Positions 34,268-41,311 of a stretch of 55,821 bases of DNA are shown here, piece by piece. Under the pieces are notes generated by a model. It was not told the origin of the DNA. It worked only from the letters and a program-made list of their open reading frames with translations, and ran no database searches. Each line of letters opens with the position of its first letter. Position 1 is the first letter of the stretch. Position numbers and translations under genes: made by a program. Origin of the DNA: Mesorhizobium sp. dw_380 (lineage in GTDB: Bacteria; Pseudomonadota; Alphaproteobacteria; Rhizobiales; Rhizobiaceae); contig NZ_JAFFIW010000039.1 of assembly GCF_018588885.1 (NCBI RefSeq), positions 1 to 55,821 of the forward strand, in the 5' to 3' direction.

Positions 34268-35326
34268 TCAGCGCTTGAGGCCGAGTTCGCCGAGGATCTG
34301 CCCAATCCGCTCTTCGGATTTGGCGCGGACATCAGCGAACGCGACCGGCTTGGAATGCGGCATTGACCAGATCGGCTGCAGGCCGACGGCTGCCTTGTCG
34401 GCGAGCGCGCCATGTTTCTTGACCCAGCCCTGGAAGAGCTTCTTGTTCGCCGCGCCGTGCTTCTCGTCATTGGCGAGCAGGTGCATGAGGTCGATCGTGT
34501 TGGCGAGATTGCGCTCGTAGTCGGCCTCTGCTGCCGAGATCACCGCAGGCGTGATGAAGTCATGGTTGGCGGCGGCGATCTGCATCAGGAAGCCGGAGCG
34601 GAATGCCTCCCCGACCAGCGGCTCGAAGACGATGTTGATGGCGAAATACTGTTCGAGATAGTCGGTCGCGCCCATGATAGTCTCGACCGCCTCCCGCGTC
34701 CCCTGCCAGTTCGCGTCCTCGAGCCAGGTCTTCTTGCCGAGTTCGTCGTTCCAGCCGGGAAGGTCCATGCCGATCTCGGCAAGGTAGAGCGTGATGTCCT
34801 GCGCAAGCCGCAGCTTGTAGGACGAGTTGGTCAGCGTCGCGTTGTTGATCATCTGGGTGTAACCGTAGCGCTGCGCCTGCATCAGCGAGGTGCCGAGCCC
34901 GAATTCGGCATGTTTCCAGGCGCCGAGCTGCGTCTGCAGGATCTTGACCCAAGCCTTGTCGAAGGTCTTCGGTGCACCGGACTTGCGGGCATTGTTAATG
35001 ACGCTCTGCACCATCGTCTCGATCTTCGACTGGCGCTGGTAGTGCGTGCGCTCCCATTCCTGATCGGGGGCGCGGAAGGCATGCCAGTTGGAGCTCTGTG
35101 CGGCGGTGTTCTGCTTGACATAGGCGCCCTTGCCGTCGGCGAAGGAGATGATCCAGTCCTGGATCAGGTAGCGCTCGGGATCGGGCTGGACGTCCACCGT
35201 CATGTCTTCGTAGTGGGTGGCACGTTGGCCCTTCGGGTCGAAATACCGGTACTTCCGGCTGTCGGAGTCGGCAAAGATCGCCGCGCCGGCGGCACCGGAT
35301 CCGACTGAACTCGAGGTAGCTGGCAT
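34268..35326 (-). CDS. mimC: Propane-type monooxygenase hydroxylase small (beta) subunit
   Basis: 352 residues from ATG 35326 with AAGGGAGTG upstream. It belongs to the ferritin-like beta subunits of soluble diiron monooxygenases (WKHAEFGLGTSLMQAQRYGYTQMINNATLTNSSYKLRLAQDITLY), which lack the diiron ligands and pair with the large subunit. The C-terminal region (ERIGQILGELGLKR) is amphipathic. Expected to form an alpha2beta2 hydroxylase with the product of 36489-38156. Confidence 0.93.
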   Translation of the reverse strand: MPATSSSVGSGAAGAAIFADSDSRKYRYFDPKGQRATHYEDMTVDVQPDPERYLIQDWIISFADGKGAYVKQNTAAQSSNWHAFRAPDQEWERTHYQRQSKIETMVQSVINNARKSGAPKTFDKAWVKILQTQLGAWKHAEFGLGTSLMQAQRYGYTQMINNATLTNSSYKLRLAQDITLYLAEIGMDLPGWNDELGKKTWLEDANWQGTREAVETIMGATDYLEQYFAINIVFEPLVGEAFRSGFLMQIAAANHDFITPAVISAAEADYERNLANTIDLMHLLANDEKHGAANKKLFQGWVKKHGALADKAAVGLQPIWSMPHSKPVAFADVRAKSEERIGQILGELGLKR

Positions 35327-35375
35327 AGTCTTCACTCCCTTGTTGCAGTTGTGGTCACAGTTGCGTGGCCGCCTC

Positions 35376-36437
35376 TCAATGGGCCGGCGTTGCACCTGCC
35401 GATGTGGTGAACTTGTCGAAGAAGATGCGCTCCGTCTCAAACCCGTTCATGAACAGAACCGGCTGAAGCGCATCGATCATCGGCGGCGGGCCACAGGCAT
35501 GGACGTCGCCCTGCCCGTCGACCGCCAGTTGCTTGAGCTTTGCGTCGACACTCTGGTGTACGAAGCCGCGCTCGCCTTGCCATTCGGCATCATCAGTCGC
35601 GTGCGACAGCACGGGAATGAAGGTGACGTCGGGATGGTTGCCGACCAACTCGGCGATCCTGTCGAGGTAGAACAGGTCGTTGCGGGTGCGGGCACCGTAG
35701 AAGAAATAGACCGGACGTTTCTCGCCGCTCTTGAGATGGTCGTTGAGAATCGACCAGATCGGTGACATGCCCGATCCGGCCCCGACCAGGATCAGGGGTC
35801 CTTGCCGTTCGTCCCGGCGGAAACAGGTTCCGTAGGGTCCGACGACGGTGACGTCTGCCCCGGCCCTGATGCCTCCGGAATCGAGTTCTCCGGAGAACTT
35901 TCCCTCAGGGTACTTTTTGATGATGAAGGAGAGTTTTTGGGTTTCGTCCGGCGTATTTGCCATGGAGAACGAGCGCGTAATCGTCTCCCCTTTTTGCGTG
36001 GTAACCGTGATGTCGACATATTGCCCCGCCCAGAACTTTATCGGCGAGCCGAGTTCGATCTCGATGCCGCGAATGTCGTGGGTCAGGTGCTCGATCCGAG
36101 CAATCCGGCCCTTGAACGTCTTCACGGCGATCGCTTTCGCCAAAATCTCCTCGTCGTAGTTGAGAAGCTCGACTTCCAGATCGGAGTAGGCGATGCAGCG
36201 GCACAAAAGGACGTGGCCGCTCTCCTTCTCCATGTCGTTCAGTGCGAAGGTCGAGTATTTGAGCATGTCGACTTCGCCTTCGAGCAACACGCTTTTGCAG
36301 GCGGAGCATTGCCCTTCCTTGCAACCGTGCGGCAGCGCGATACCCTGGCGGAACGCGGCGTTGAGCACCGTTTCGCCATTTTCGACTTCGAATTCGACGC
36401 CGACCGGGCTGAGCCTGACCGTGTGGGTTTCCGACAT
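35376..36437 (-). CDS. mimB: Monooxygenase NADH reductase (2Fe-2S/FAD)
   Basis: 353 residues. The N-terminal plant-type ferredoxin domain has Cys39, Cys44, Cys47 and Cys79 (GCKEGQCSACKSVL ... LLCRC). The flavin domain has RSFSMANTP, and the NAD domain has LILVGAGSGMSPIWSIL and ACGPPPMIDA. It carries electrons from NADH via FAD and the 2Fe-2S centre to the hydroxylase. It lies between the two hydroxylase subunit genes, the order seen in prm/mim operons (A-B-C-D). Confidence 0.94.
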   Translation of the reverse strand: MSETHTVRLSPVGVEFEVENGETVLNAAFRQGIALPHGCKEGQCSACKSVLLEGEVDMLKYSTFALNDMEKESGHVLLCRCIAYSDLEVELLNYDEEILAKAIAVKTFKGRIARIEHLTHDIRGIEIELGSPIKFWAGQYVDITVTTQKGETITRSFSMANTPDETQKLSFIIKKYPEGKFSGELDSGGIRAGADVTVVGPYGTCFRRDERQGPLILVGAGSGMSPIWSILNDHLKSGEKRPVYFFYGARTRNDLFYLDRIAELVGNHPDVTFIPVLSHATDDAEWQGERGFVHQSVDAKLKQLAVDGQGDVHACGPPPMIDALQPVLFMNGFETERIFFDKFTTSAGATPAH

Positions 36438-36457
36438 ACGGACCTCCAGTGAAAGAA

Positions 36458-36478
36458 GGGGCGGGACGAACCCGCCCC
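36458..36478 (-). other. Intercistronic hairpin between the hydroxylase and reductase genes
   Basis: GGGGCGGG - 5-base loop - CCCGCCCC forms a perfect 8-pair G+C stem directly behind the large-subunit stop. On the transcribed strand it is followed by TTCTTTC, a weak U-rich stretch. It probably gives excess hydroxylase over reductase through partial termination or 3'-end protection. Confidence 0.65.
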
Positions 36479-36488
36479 CTTAGCCTGA

Positions 36489-38156
36489 TCAGTTGCAGGG
36501 ATTGATGGTGAAGCCGGCCCGGTATTCAGCCAAGTGCTTCTCACGGTCCGCGGGCGACATGGCACGCAGCGCGTTGAGCGGCGACCCGAGCTTGTTGCCG
36601 CGCACGTCGTCCAGCGTCCACATCTCCTTGTCGTCGAAGCGCATATGCGGCTGCGGGACGAGCGTCTTGCCATCGGAGCGGACGAAGTTCAGGTCCTTGA
36701 TCGCATCAGCCAGATCCCAGCCGTCATAGAGCGTCTCCCACTCGCGCTTGCCGCTGAAGCGGCCCATGGCAGGCGTCGGGCGGCCCTGATACTCGTCGGC
36801 GAACGCCACGGTGGCAGTCCACTTGTCGAGTTCGTGGGCGAAGGTGTGCAGCTGGCCGTCGATCTCGCCGACAACCATATCCTCGCGGATCAGGCAGGGA
36901 ACGAGGCAGGACCAGCAGCGATGCGGATAGACGTAACCGACGTCGCTGTTGAACAGCAGCACCTTCTCGCCCTTGTGGCTGAGCTTGGCGTACCATTTCC
37001 AGAAGTCACCGAACTCGGCGTACCAGCCCGGATATTTGTGCTCAAACCACTCGAAGTCCTTGTCGGTCTGGGCTTCGATCCGCCAGAAGTTGACCGGCCA
37101 GCCGACCGCGAAGAATTGTCCGACCTTGTGGACAAAGTTCTTCTTGGTGATGCGTTCCCAGGCCGCCTGGACGTCGTCATGGTGGACCTTGATACCGTAT
37201 TTCTCGAGCGGCAACATGTAGGTGCGGTAGTAGTCCTCGTAGATCCAGCGGTGCCACATTTCCGCGTAGGACTCCTTGTTCTTGTCGCGGTTTGTGGTGC
37301 CGTATTCGATGAAAGTGCCGATGGCAGCGTCAACGATGGCGTGGTTCTGCCAGAAGGCGTAGCGCAGGTCGCGTTCGAGCAGCAGATGATTCTCCGGCTC
37401 CTTGAGTGCTGCCATCAGCAGGGAGTGGCCATTGCCGATGTGCCGGCTCTCGTCCGACTGCACCGACAGGAAGACGGTCGGCAGCGCATAGTCGCCGTTG
37501 CGGGCGGCTTCCGAAGGCATGGCCACGAACAGCGTGTTGGTGAAGGCGGTCTCGGCCACCACGGTCAGGTACATGCAGGCGGCGGTCATCGTGTCGCCGG
37601 TGATGAAGCCTTCGGCGAACTGCCGGCCGATGGTCGTGGCGTAGCATTTTCCGAAGGCCTCCTCGGTGATGTCGAAGCCGGCCGGATCGATGTAGTTCTC
37701 CATGTACCATTTCTTCAGATTCATCTGGATCGTCGAGTGACGGAACTCGTCGATCATCTGCATCGTGAAGCCGGTCCGGAGTTCCTCGCCGGGCGCGATG
37801 CGGGCGACCATCGCCATCGAGCGGGCGGCGGAGATTTCCGGGAAGGGAATGATGGCCAGGAAGAGCTTCATCCACTCGACCCAACGCGGTTCGACGTTGC
37901 GGAACATGTCGCCGCGCAAGGCCGCATCGAGCGCGCCATAGACGCGGTTGTCCTTCTCCTCCTGCATCGGGAAATAGGACCGCAGGACCTGTTTCATCGG
38001 GTCGCGCGGCGTCTTGTTGATCTTGTAGTCGGTCGGAAACGTCATCGCTTCCTGGACGTAGGAAGGGTTCCAGCCGAGATCGGCAATCTTCTTGGTCGCC
38101 TCGCCGACGGAGATTCCGCGTTGCGAGGTAATCTTGTTGAGCGTCAGAGACGTCAT
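36489..38156 (-). CDS. mimA: Propane/acetone-type monooxygenase hydroxylase large (alpha) subunit
   Basis: 555 residues from ATG 38156, nine bases after GGAGG. Diiron ligands are all visible: Glu107 (PFPEIS), Glu137 and His140 (DEFRH), Glu202 (VVAETAF), and Glu236 and His239 (DESRH). Overall sequence, for example YMENYIDPAGFDITEEAFGKCY and HRCWSCLVPCLIRED, matches the PrmA/MimA group rather than methane or toluene enzymes. MimA-type enzymes hydroxylate propane at C2 and can act on acetone or phenol. It is the first gene of the operon, with a ~295-base leader from the sigma-54 promoter. Confidence 0.95.
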   Translation of the reverse strand: MTSLTLNKITSQRGISVGEATKKIADLGWNPSYVQEAMTFPTDYKINKTPRDPMKQVLRSYFPMQEEKDNRVYGALDAALRGDMFRNVEPRWVEWMKLFLAIIPFPEISAARSMAMVARIAPGEELRTGFTMQMIDEFRHSTIQMNLKKWYMENYIDPAGFDITEEAFGKCYATTIGRQFAEGFITGDTMTAACMYLTVVAETAFTNTLFVAMPSEAARNGDYALPTVFLSVQSDESRHIGNGHSLLMAALKEPENHLLLERDLRYAFWQNHAIVDAAIGTFIEYGTTNRDKNKESYAEMWHRWIYEDYYRTYMLPLEKYGIKVHHDDVQAAWERITKKNFVHKVGQFFAVGWPVNFWRIEAQTDKDFEWFEHKYPGWYAEFGDFWKWYAKLSHKGEKVLLFNSDVGYVYPHRCWSCLVPCLIREDMVVGEIDGQLHTFAHELDKWTATVAFADEYQGRPTPAMGRFSGKREWETLYDGWDLADAIKDLNFVRSDGKTLVPQPHMRFDDKEMWTLDDVRGNKLGSPLNALRAMSPADREKHLAEYRAGFTINPCN

Positions 38157-38462
38157 GGTCATAAGCCTCCACCAGGTTTGAGCCGCAGGTCCCTTGACCC
38201 AGGCATGAAGCGGCGCACAGCGCCGCAAGTGAGAGTGCGAACGGCACGGCAAAGGGTTGCGCGTTCAGGCGCGACTCATGGTCCGGCCATTCAACTGGAT
38301 CGCGGCAAAGGTTTTAGAGGCGTCAGGCAGGGATCCTCGGCGCCAACCGCGTTTGCGATGGGCGCATCGAAGCGGACGTGACTAGTCCCCTGTTTCCTCC
38401 GTTCCTTCGTTCTTTTGGCACCGCGTCAAAAGGCGCGATGGGCTTCTTATGGAAATGTATAA

Positions 38463-38478
38463 AGCAAGCGCCGTGCCA
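38463..38478 (-). promoter_or_regulatory. Consensus sigma-54 promoter of the monooxygenase operon
   Basis: Read on the minus strand: TGGCACG-N4-TTGCT, a full match to the -24/-12 consensus. The predicted start is near 38450. It leaves a long untranslated leader to mimA at 38156. It fits the presence of a GAFTGA-containing activator at the far end of the cluster. Confidence 0.9.
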
Positions 38479-38551
38479 AATTCGAGAACGGCGCCATGGC
38501 TGGCGCAAAAGCAAAATCGCCGCCCTTTCGGCGCGTGAAGAGATGGTCAGC

Positions 38552-38589
38552 TGTAACGTTCTTTTACAATTGTAACGTACGGATGTAAC
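38552..38589. promoter_or_regulatory. Candidate upstream activator sites for the sigma-54 activator
   Basis: TGTAACGTTCTTTTACA (38552-38568) is an inverted TGTAA-N7-TTACA. It is followed by two more TGTAAC half-sites (38571-38576 and 38584-38589). The block lies ~75-125 bp upstream of the -24/-12 element, the usual distance for enhancer-binding proteins. Confidence 0.65.
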
Positions 38590-38733
38590 ATCTAATACAT
38601 ATCTCGCAACTGCAATATATATCAGTTAGCATATGCAACATATACGAAAACATGCATCAACTATTTAACAAGCCTTCTTTCTGCACTATTTGAATGCGAT
38701 AGCTATGGATGAGCATGGGACTGGAGAAAGACC

Positions 38734-39174
38734 GTGGCGAACGACGGAGACAGTGGGTGGCCGCCTGAGCGGATGTCCAACCAGGCCGACGCCGTCACGG
38801 GTGATCTTGTCAGGCTGATGCCCCGGGATCTGGTGTTTGTCATGCGTTTCATGGGCGAGAGCCAATATCGCCTGCAGAGCCACTTCCAGGACTTCATCCG
38901 GGCCGAGCTTGCCGCCGGTGGCGTCACCACAGAGACGCACCCAATGATCCATCTGTTCATCGAGAACCATGCGATCCTGTTGCGGGACTTCGTGTTTTCC
39001 GGCGTTTCGCTGTCGCGCCAGTTCCGCGTCGACGAGATCGAGCGCCTCACCGGCGATACGACATCGATGATCCGCGTCGACATCTGGGATCAGCTCAAGA
39101 GCCACATCGAAACGGCCGAAAAGCAGTTCCATTCGCGGGTCGGCACACGGCTTTCGAGACACCCGGACCAATAG
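38734..39174 (+). CDS. Unknown helical protein, first gene of a four-gene cassette
   Basis: 146 residues from GTG 38734 with GGAGAAAG upstream. Mostly alpha-helical (LVRLMPRDLVFVMRFMGESQYRLQSHFQDFIRAELAAGG), with no signal peptide, membrane helix or recognised motif. An A+T-rich upstream region (38580-38700) divides it from the divergent monooxygenase promoter. It is followed 30 bases later by a coiled-coil gene, each with a good ribosome-binding site. Function unknown; the conserved order suggests a complex. Confidence 0.7.
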   Translation: MANDGDSGWPPERMSNQADAVTGDLVRLMPRDLVFVMRFMGESQYRLQSHFQDFIRAELAAGGVTTETHPMIHLFIENHAILLRDFVFSGVSLSRQFRVDEIERLTGDTTSMIRVDIWDQLKSHIETAEKQFHSRVGTRLSRHPDQ

Positions 39175-39203
39175 CTGGGGGCGAAAAATGACAGGAGGAT
39201 CCG

Positions 39204-39518
39204 ATGGGGCAAACTGACAGGCGTGACGAGCTGCTCGCCCGCCGGCTCGATCTCGTCGCCAGCGTCTCTGCCCTCACCGCGGAGGCACTGCGGCTCAACC
39301 AGAAACGCGCCGGTCTCGAAATGGAGGTACTGCGCCTGGAACTCGAAATCGGCAGAAGCGGTGCCGGCGAGCAACTGGTGCAAGACTTGCATGAGGCTGA
39401 AGAGAGCGCCGCGGCAATCATGCAGGCATGCGTGGCCTGCGAGGATCGCATCGTAGCAGTGGAAGGCGATGTCGATGAGGTTGATCGCCGGCTTGCCGCA
39501 ATGGCGAATGAGGACTGA
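39204..39518 (+). CDS. Coiled-coil protein of unknown function
   Basis: 104 residues from ATG 39204 with GGAGGATCCG upstream. Long heptad-like helices (RRLDLVASVSALTAEALRLNQKRAGLEMEVLRLELEIG and AIMQACVACEDRIVAVEGDVDEVDRRLAAM) dominate. Such small coiled coils act as structural or adaptor subunits. It ends 14 bases before the propeller gene's start. No family recognised. Confidence 0.7.
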   Translation: MGQTDRRDELLARRLDLVASVSALTAEALRLNQKRAGLEMEVLRLELEIGRSGAGEQLVQDLHEAEESAAAIMQACVACEDRIVAVEGDVDEVDRRLAAMANED

Positions 39519-39531
39519 CGGGAGAAACAGC

Positions 39532-40659
39532 ATGAACCAGCAAACGATGCAGAACCTGACCTTGTTCGACCTTCTGGCGCGAAGCTGGCGTCGGCCGTCG
39601 GCGATCGCCGATCTGCGTTTCAGCGCAGACGATTCGGCTATCGCCTTCGCTTCATTGGATGGAACCGTCGCTATTGCCGCGGTCGCGGATCAGGAGCCAC
39701 CGGAATCGCGGATCAGGGTGAGCCATGATCTCGGCCAGACGACGATCCGCCCTAGAGAAAAGCCCCTCGTGCCATTGATTGCCACGCCGAGATTCGCAGA
39801 TGGCGATGTCCCGCTCGCCACCTATGCGCATTCCGGGTTTCTGGTCGGCGCAGCCAGCGGCGAGGTGCTGCATCTGACCGTCGGCGGTGAAGTCGCGGAA
39901 CCCCTGGCCAAAATCGACGGGCCGATTGTCGCTATCGACCACAGCACCAGGGCGGGCGCGATAGCCGTTAGCAACGGGCATGATGTCTTCCTCTCGTGCG
40001 GCGAAGGCGATGCGATGCGCCTGAAACGCCATGCGACATCGTCGACAGATGCACTTGCCTTCTCGCCAGGCGGGCGGCGACTTGCCTGCAGCCTAGGCGA
40101 GGGGCTGTCGATTTGGACGGTCGAGGGCAACGCTGCATTGATACACAATGTCCCCCTTTCCGCGCGCCCGGTGTCGATCCGCTGGAGCAGCGATGGTACA
40201 TGGCTGGCTTGCGCGCTCGAAACAGGAGGCTTTGCCCTGGTTAGCCTGGCCGATGGCCGAGCCGACATCGTCGCGGGATTTCCATCGCCGGTCCGCACAG
40301 TGTGCTGGAGCCACCCGGCGAATGCGCTGTTTGCCTCGGGCGCCTTCCGGATCGCCGGCTGGTCAATGGTCGCCCTGCCTATTGGCGGCGAAGCCTCGGG
40401 CGCGCTGGAAACAGGTCGCGCCGGGCTGGTCCTAGTTGAGGCGGTGGCGGCGCACCCGGAGAAAAAACTGATTGCTGCCGGTTACGCAAACGGCCGCATC
40501 ACCGTCGCCCAGATCGGCGCGCGCGACGAACTCCTTGTCAGGCCTTTGGGCAGCACGGTCACCGCGCTTGCCTGGTCCGGCGACGGGCGGCATCTGGCGA
40601 TAGCCACCGTCGACGGCACTGCAGCGATCGTCACCTTCCCCGCGCAGATTTTCAAATAG
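39532..40659 (+). CDS. WD40-like beta-propeller protein
   Basis: 375 residues from ATG 39532 (GGGAGAAAC upstream). Repeats of the form ALAFSPGGRRLACSLGEGLSIWTV, SIRWSSDGTWLACALETGGFALVSL, TVCWSHPANALFASGAFRIAGW and ALAWSGDGRHLAIATVDGTAAIV are WD40-type blades, about seven in all. No catalytic motif or export signal is seen. Propellers of this kind are scaffolds, so it likely organises the neighbouring helical proteins. Confidence 0.8.
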   Translation: MNQQTMQNLTLFDLLARSWRRPSAIADLRFSADDSAIAFASLDGTVAIAAVADQEPPESRIRVSHDLGQTTIRPREKPLVPLIATPRFADGDVPLATYAHSGFLVGAASGEVLHLTVGGEVAEPLAKIDGPIVAIDHSTRAGAIAVSNGHDVFLSCGEGDAMRLKRHATSSTDALAFSPGGRRLACSLGEGLSIWTVEGNAALIHNVPLSARPVSIRWSSDGTWLACALETGGFALVSLADGRADIVAGFPSPVRTVCWSHPANALFASGAFRIAGWSMVALPIGGEASGALETGRAGLVLVEAVAAHPEKKLIAAGYANGRITVAQIGARDELLVRPLGSTVTALAWSGDGRHLAIATVDGTAAIVTFPAQIFK

Positions 40660-40691
40660 CGGACACAGTCCGCATGAAACAGGAGAATGAA

Positions 40692-40865
40692 ATGCAGACT
40701 GAACTCACCGCCGAGGACAAGAGCAAGGACGAATTTTTCGAACGGCTTGCCGATCTGTCAGAAGAAATGGTGGCAAAGCATGGCAAGGATTTCAGCATGG
40801 GCGCGCTGGTGCTGGCCGCCCGGTGGATCGCTGAAAATCGTGTCGGCAAGCTGAAGACCAACTAG
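40692..40865 (+). CDS. 57-residue protein ending the cassette
   Basis: ATG 40692 is preferred over 40674 because AGGAGAATGAA lies just upstream. It is acidic at the N-terminus with two amphipathic helices (DEFFERLADLSEEMVAKHG and MGALVLAARWIAENRVG) and a basic tail. It contains no Cys and little Ser/Thr near the C-terminus, so it does not look like an azole or thioamide precursor. Possibly a small subunit or chaperone of the cassette. Confidence 0.6.
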   Translation: MQTELTAEDKSKDEFFERLADLSEEMVAKHGKDFSMGALVLAARWIAENRVGKLKTN

Positions 40866-41311
40866 ATCCGACGAGGCTTTCCCGTTCGCAGATTTAGAAG
40901 ACTGCGGGGGTGTCAAAGTGCCGGACATGGCGTGAAGATGATCAATCGGCCGGTGGCCGCGACGACATTGGTCGTGGCTCTACGTCTCCCTACCCCAACT
41001 GCATCATCTAACTCGTTAGCTACCGACCAACGAGATTTTAGCGAATGCTTATATTAGGAATATATTAACGCTACGAGAGAGGAAACGCGACGTCGGCTCT
41101 CGTCAGACCGCAACGGAACTAAAGTTCCAGCAGCCCCATGAGCCCTTATGTTCAGCGGCGGCAGAACTTTTGGTGCCACGTGCGGTCGGTCCTATACGCT
41201 GGCGGTCATGGTGCTGGTGACACCGACGCCCCGCCCACCGATCAAGTGTTTTGTGAACAGCATCGCACTTTGCTAACATTGCCTCACTGCGCTCGGCGAG
41301 GAAATCGCAGC
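40866..41311. other. 446-bp intergenic region upstream of the cyclase operon
   Basis: It holds copy 2 of the dispersed repeat (40953-41087) and an A+T-rich stretch that may contain the promoter. In-frame codons extend upstream of the cyclase start to 41138, but their composition does not look coding. Confidence 0.5.
40953..41087 (+). repeat. Dispersed intergenic repeat, copy 2
   Basis: This matches 1071-1207 at ~91% identity. The dyad GCGACGACATTGGTCGTGGC is at 40959-40978. In this copy CTCGTT and AACGAG also pair around an 11-base loop followed by ATTTT, which copy 1 only partly preserves. It ends ~225 bases before the cyclase start codon. Confidence 0.85.

Noticed and set aside
36534..38381. 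615-codon open frame opposite the monooxygenase large-subunit gene
   Set aside because: It mirrors the hydroxylase gene's GC-rich third positions; the translation is Val/Gly/Arg/Asp-rich without domains, whereas the minus strand encodes an intact diiron hydroxylase.
40692..40865. 57-residue protein as precursor peptide for YcaO-TfuA
   Set aside because: No Cys, few Ser/Thr in the C-terminal half, and it belongs by spacing to the WD40 cassette rather than to the YcaO operon.
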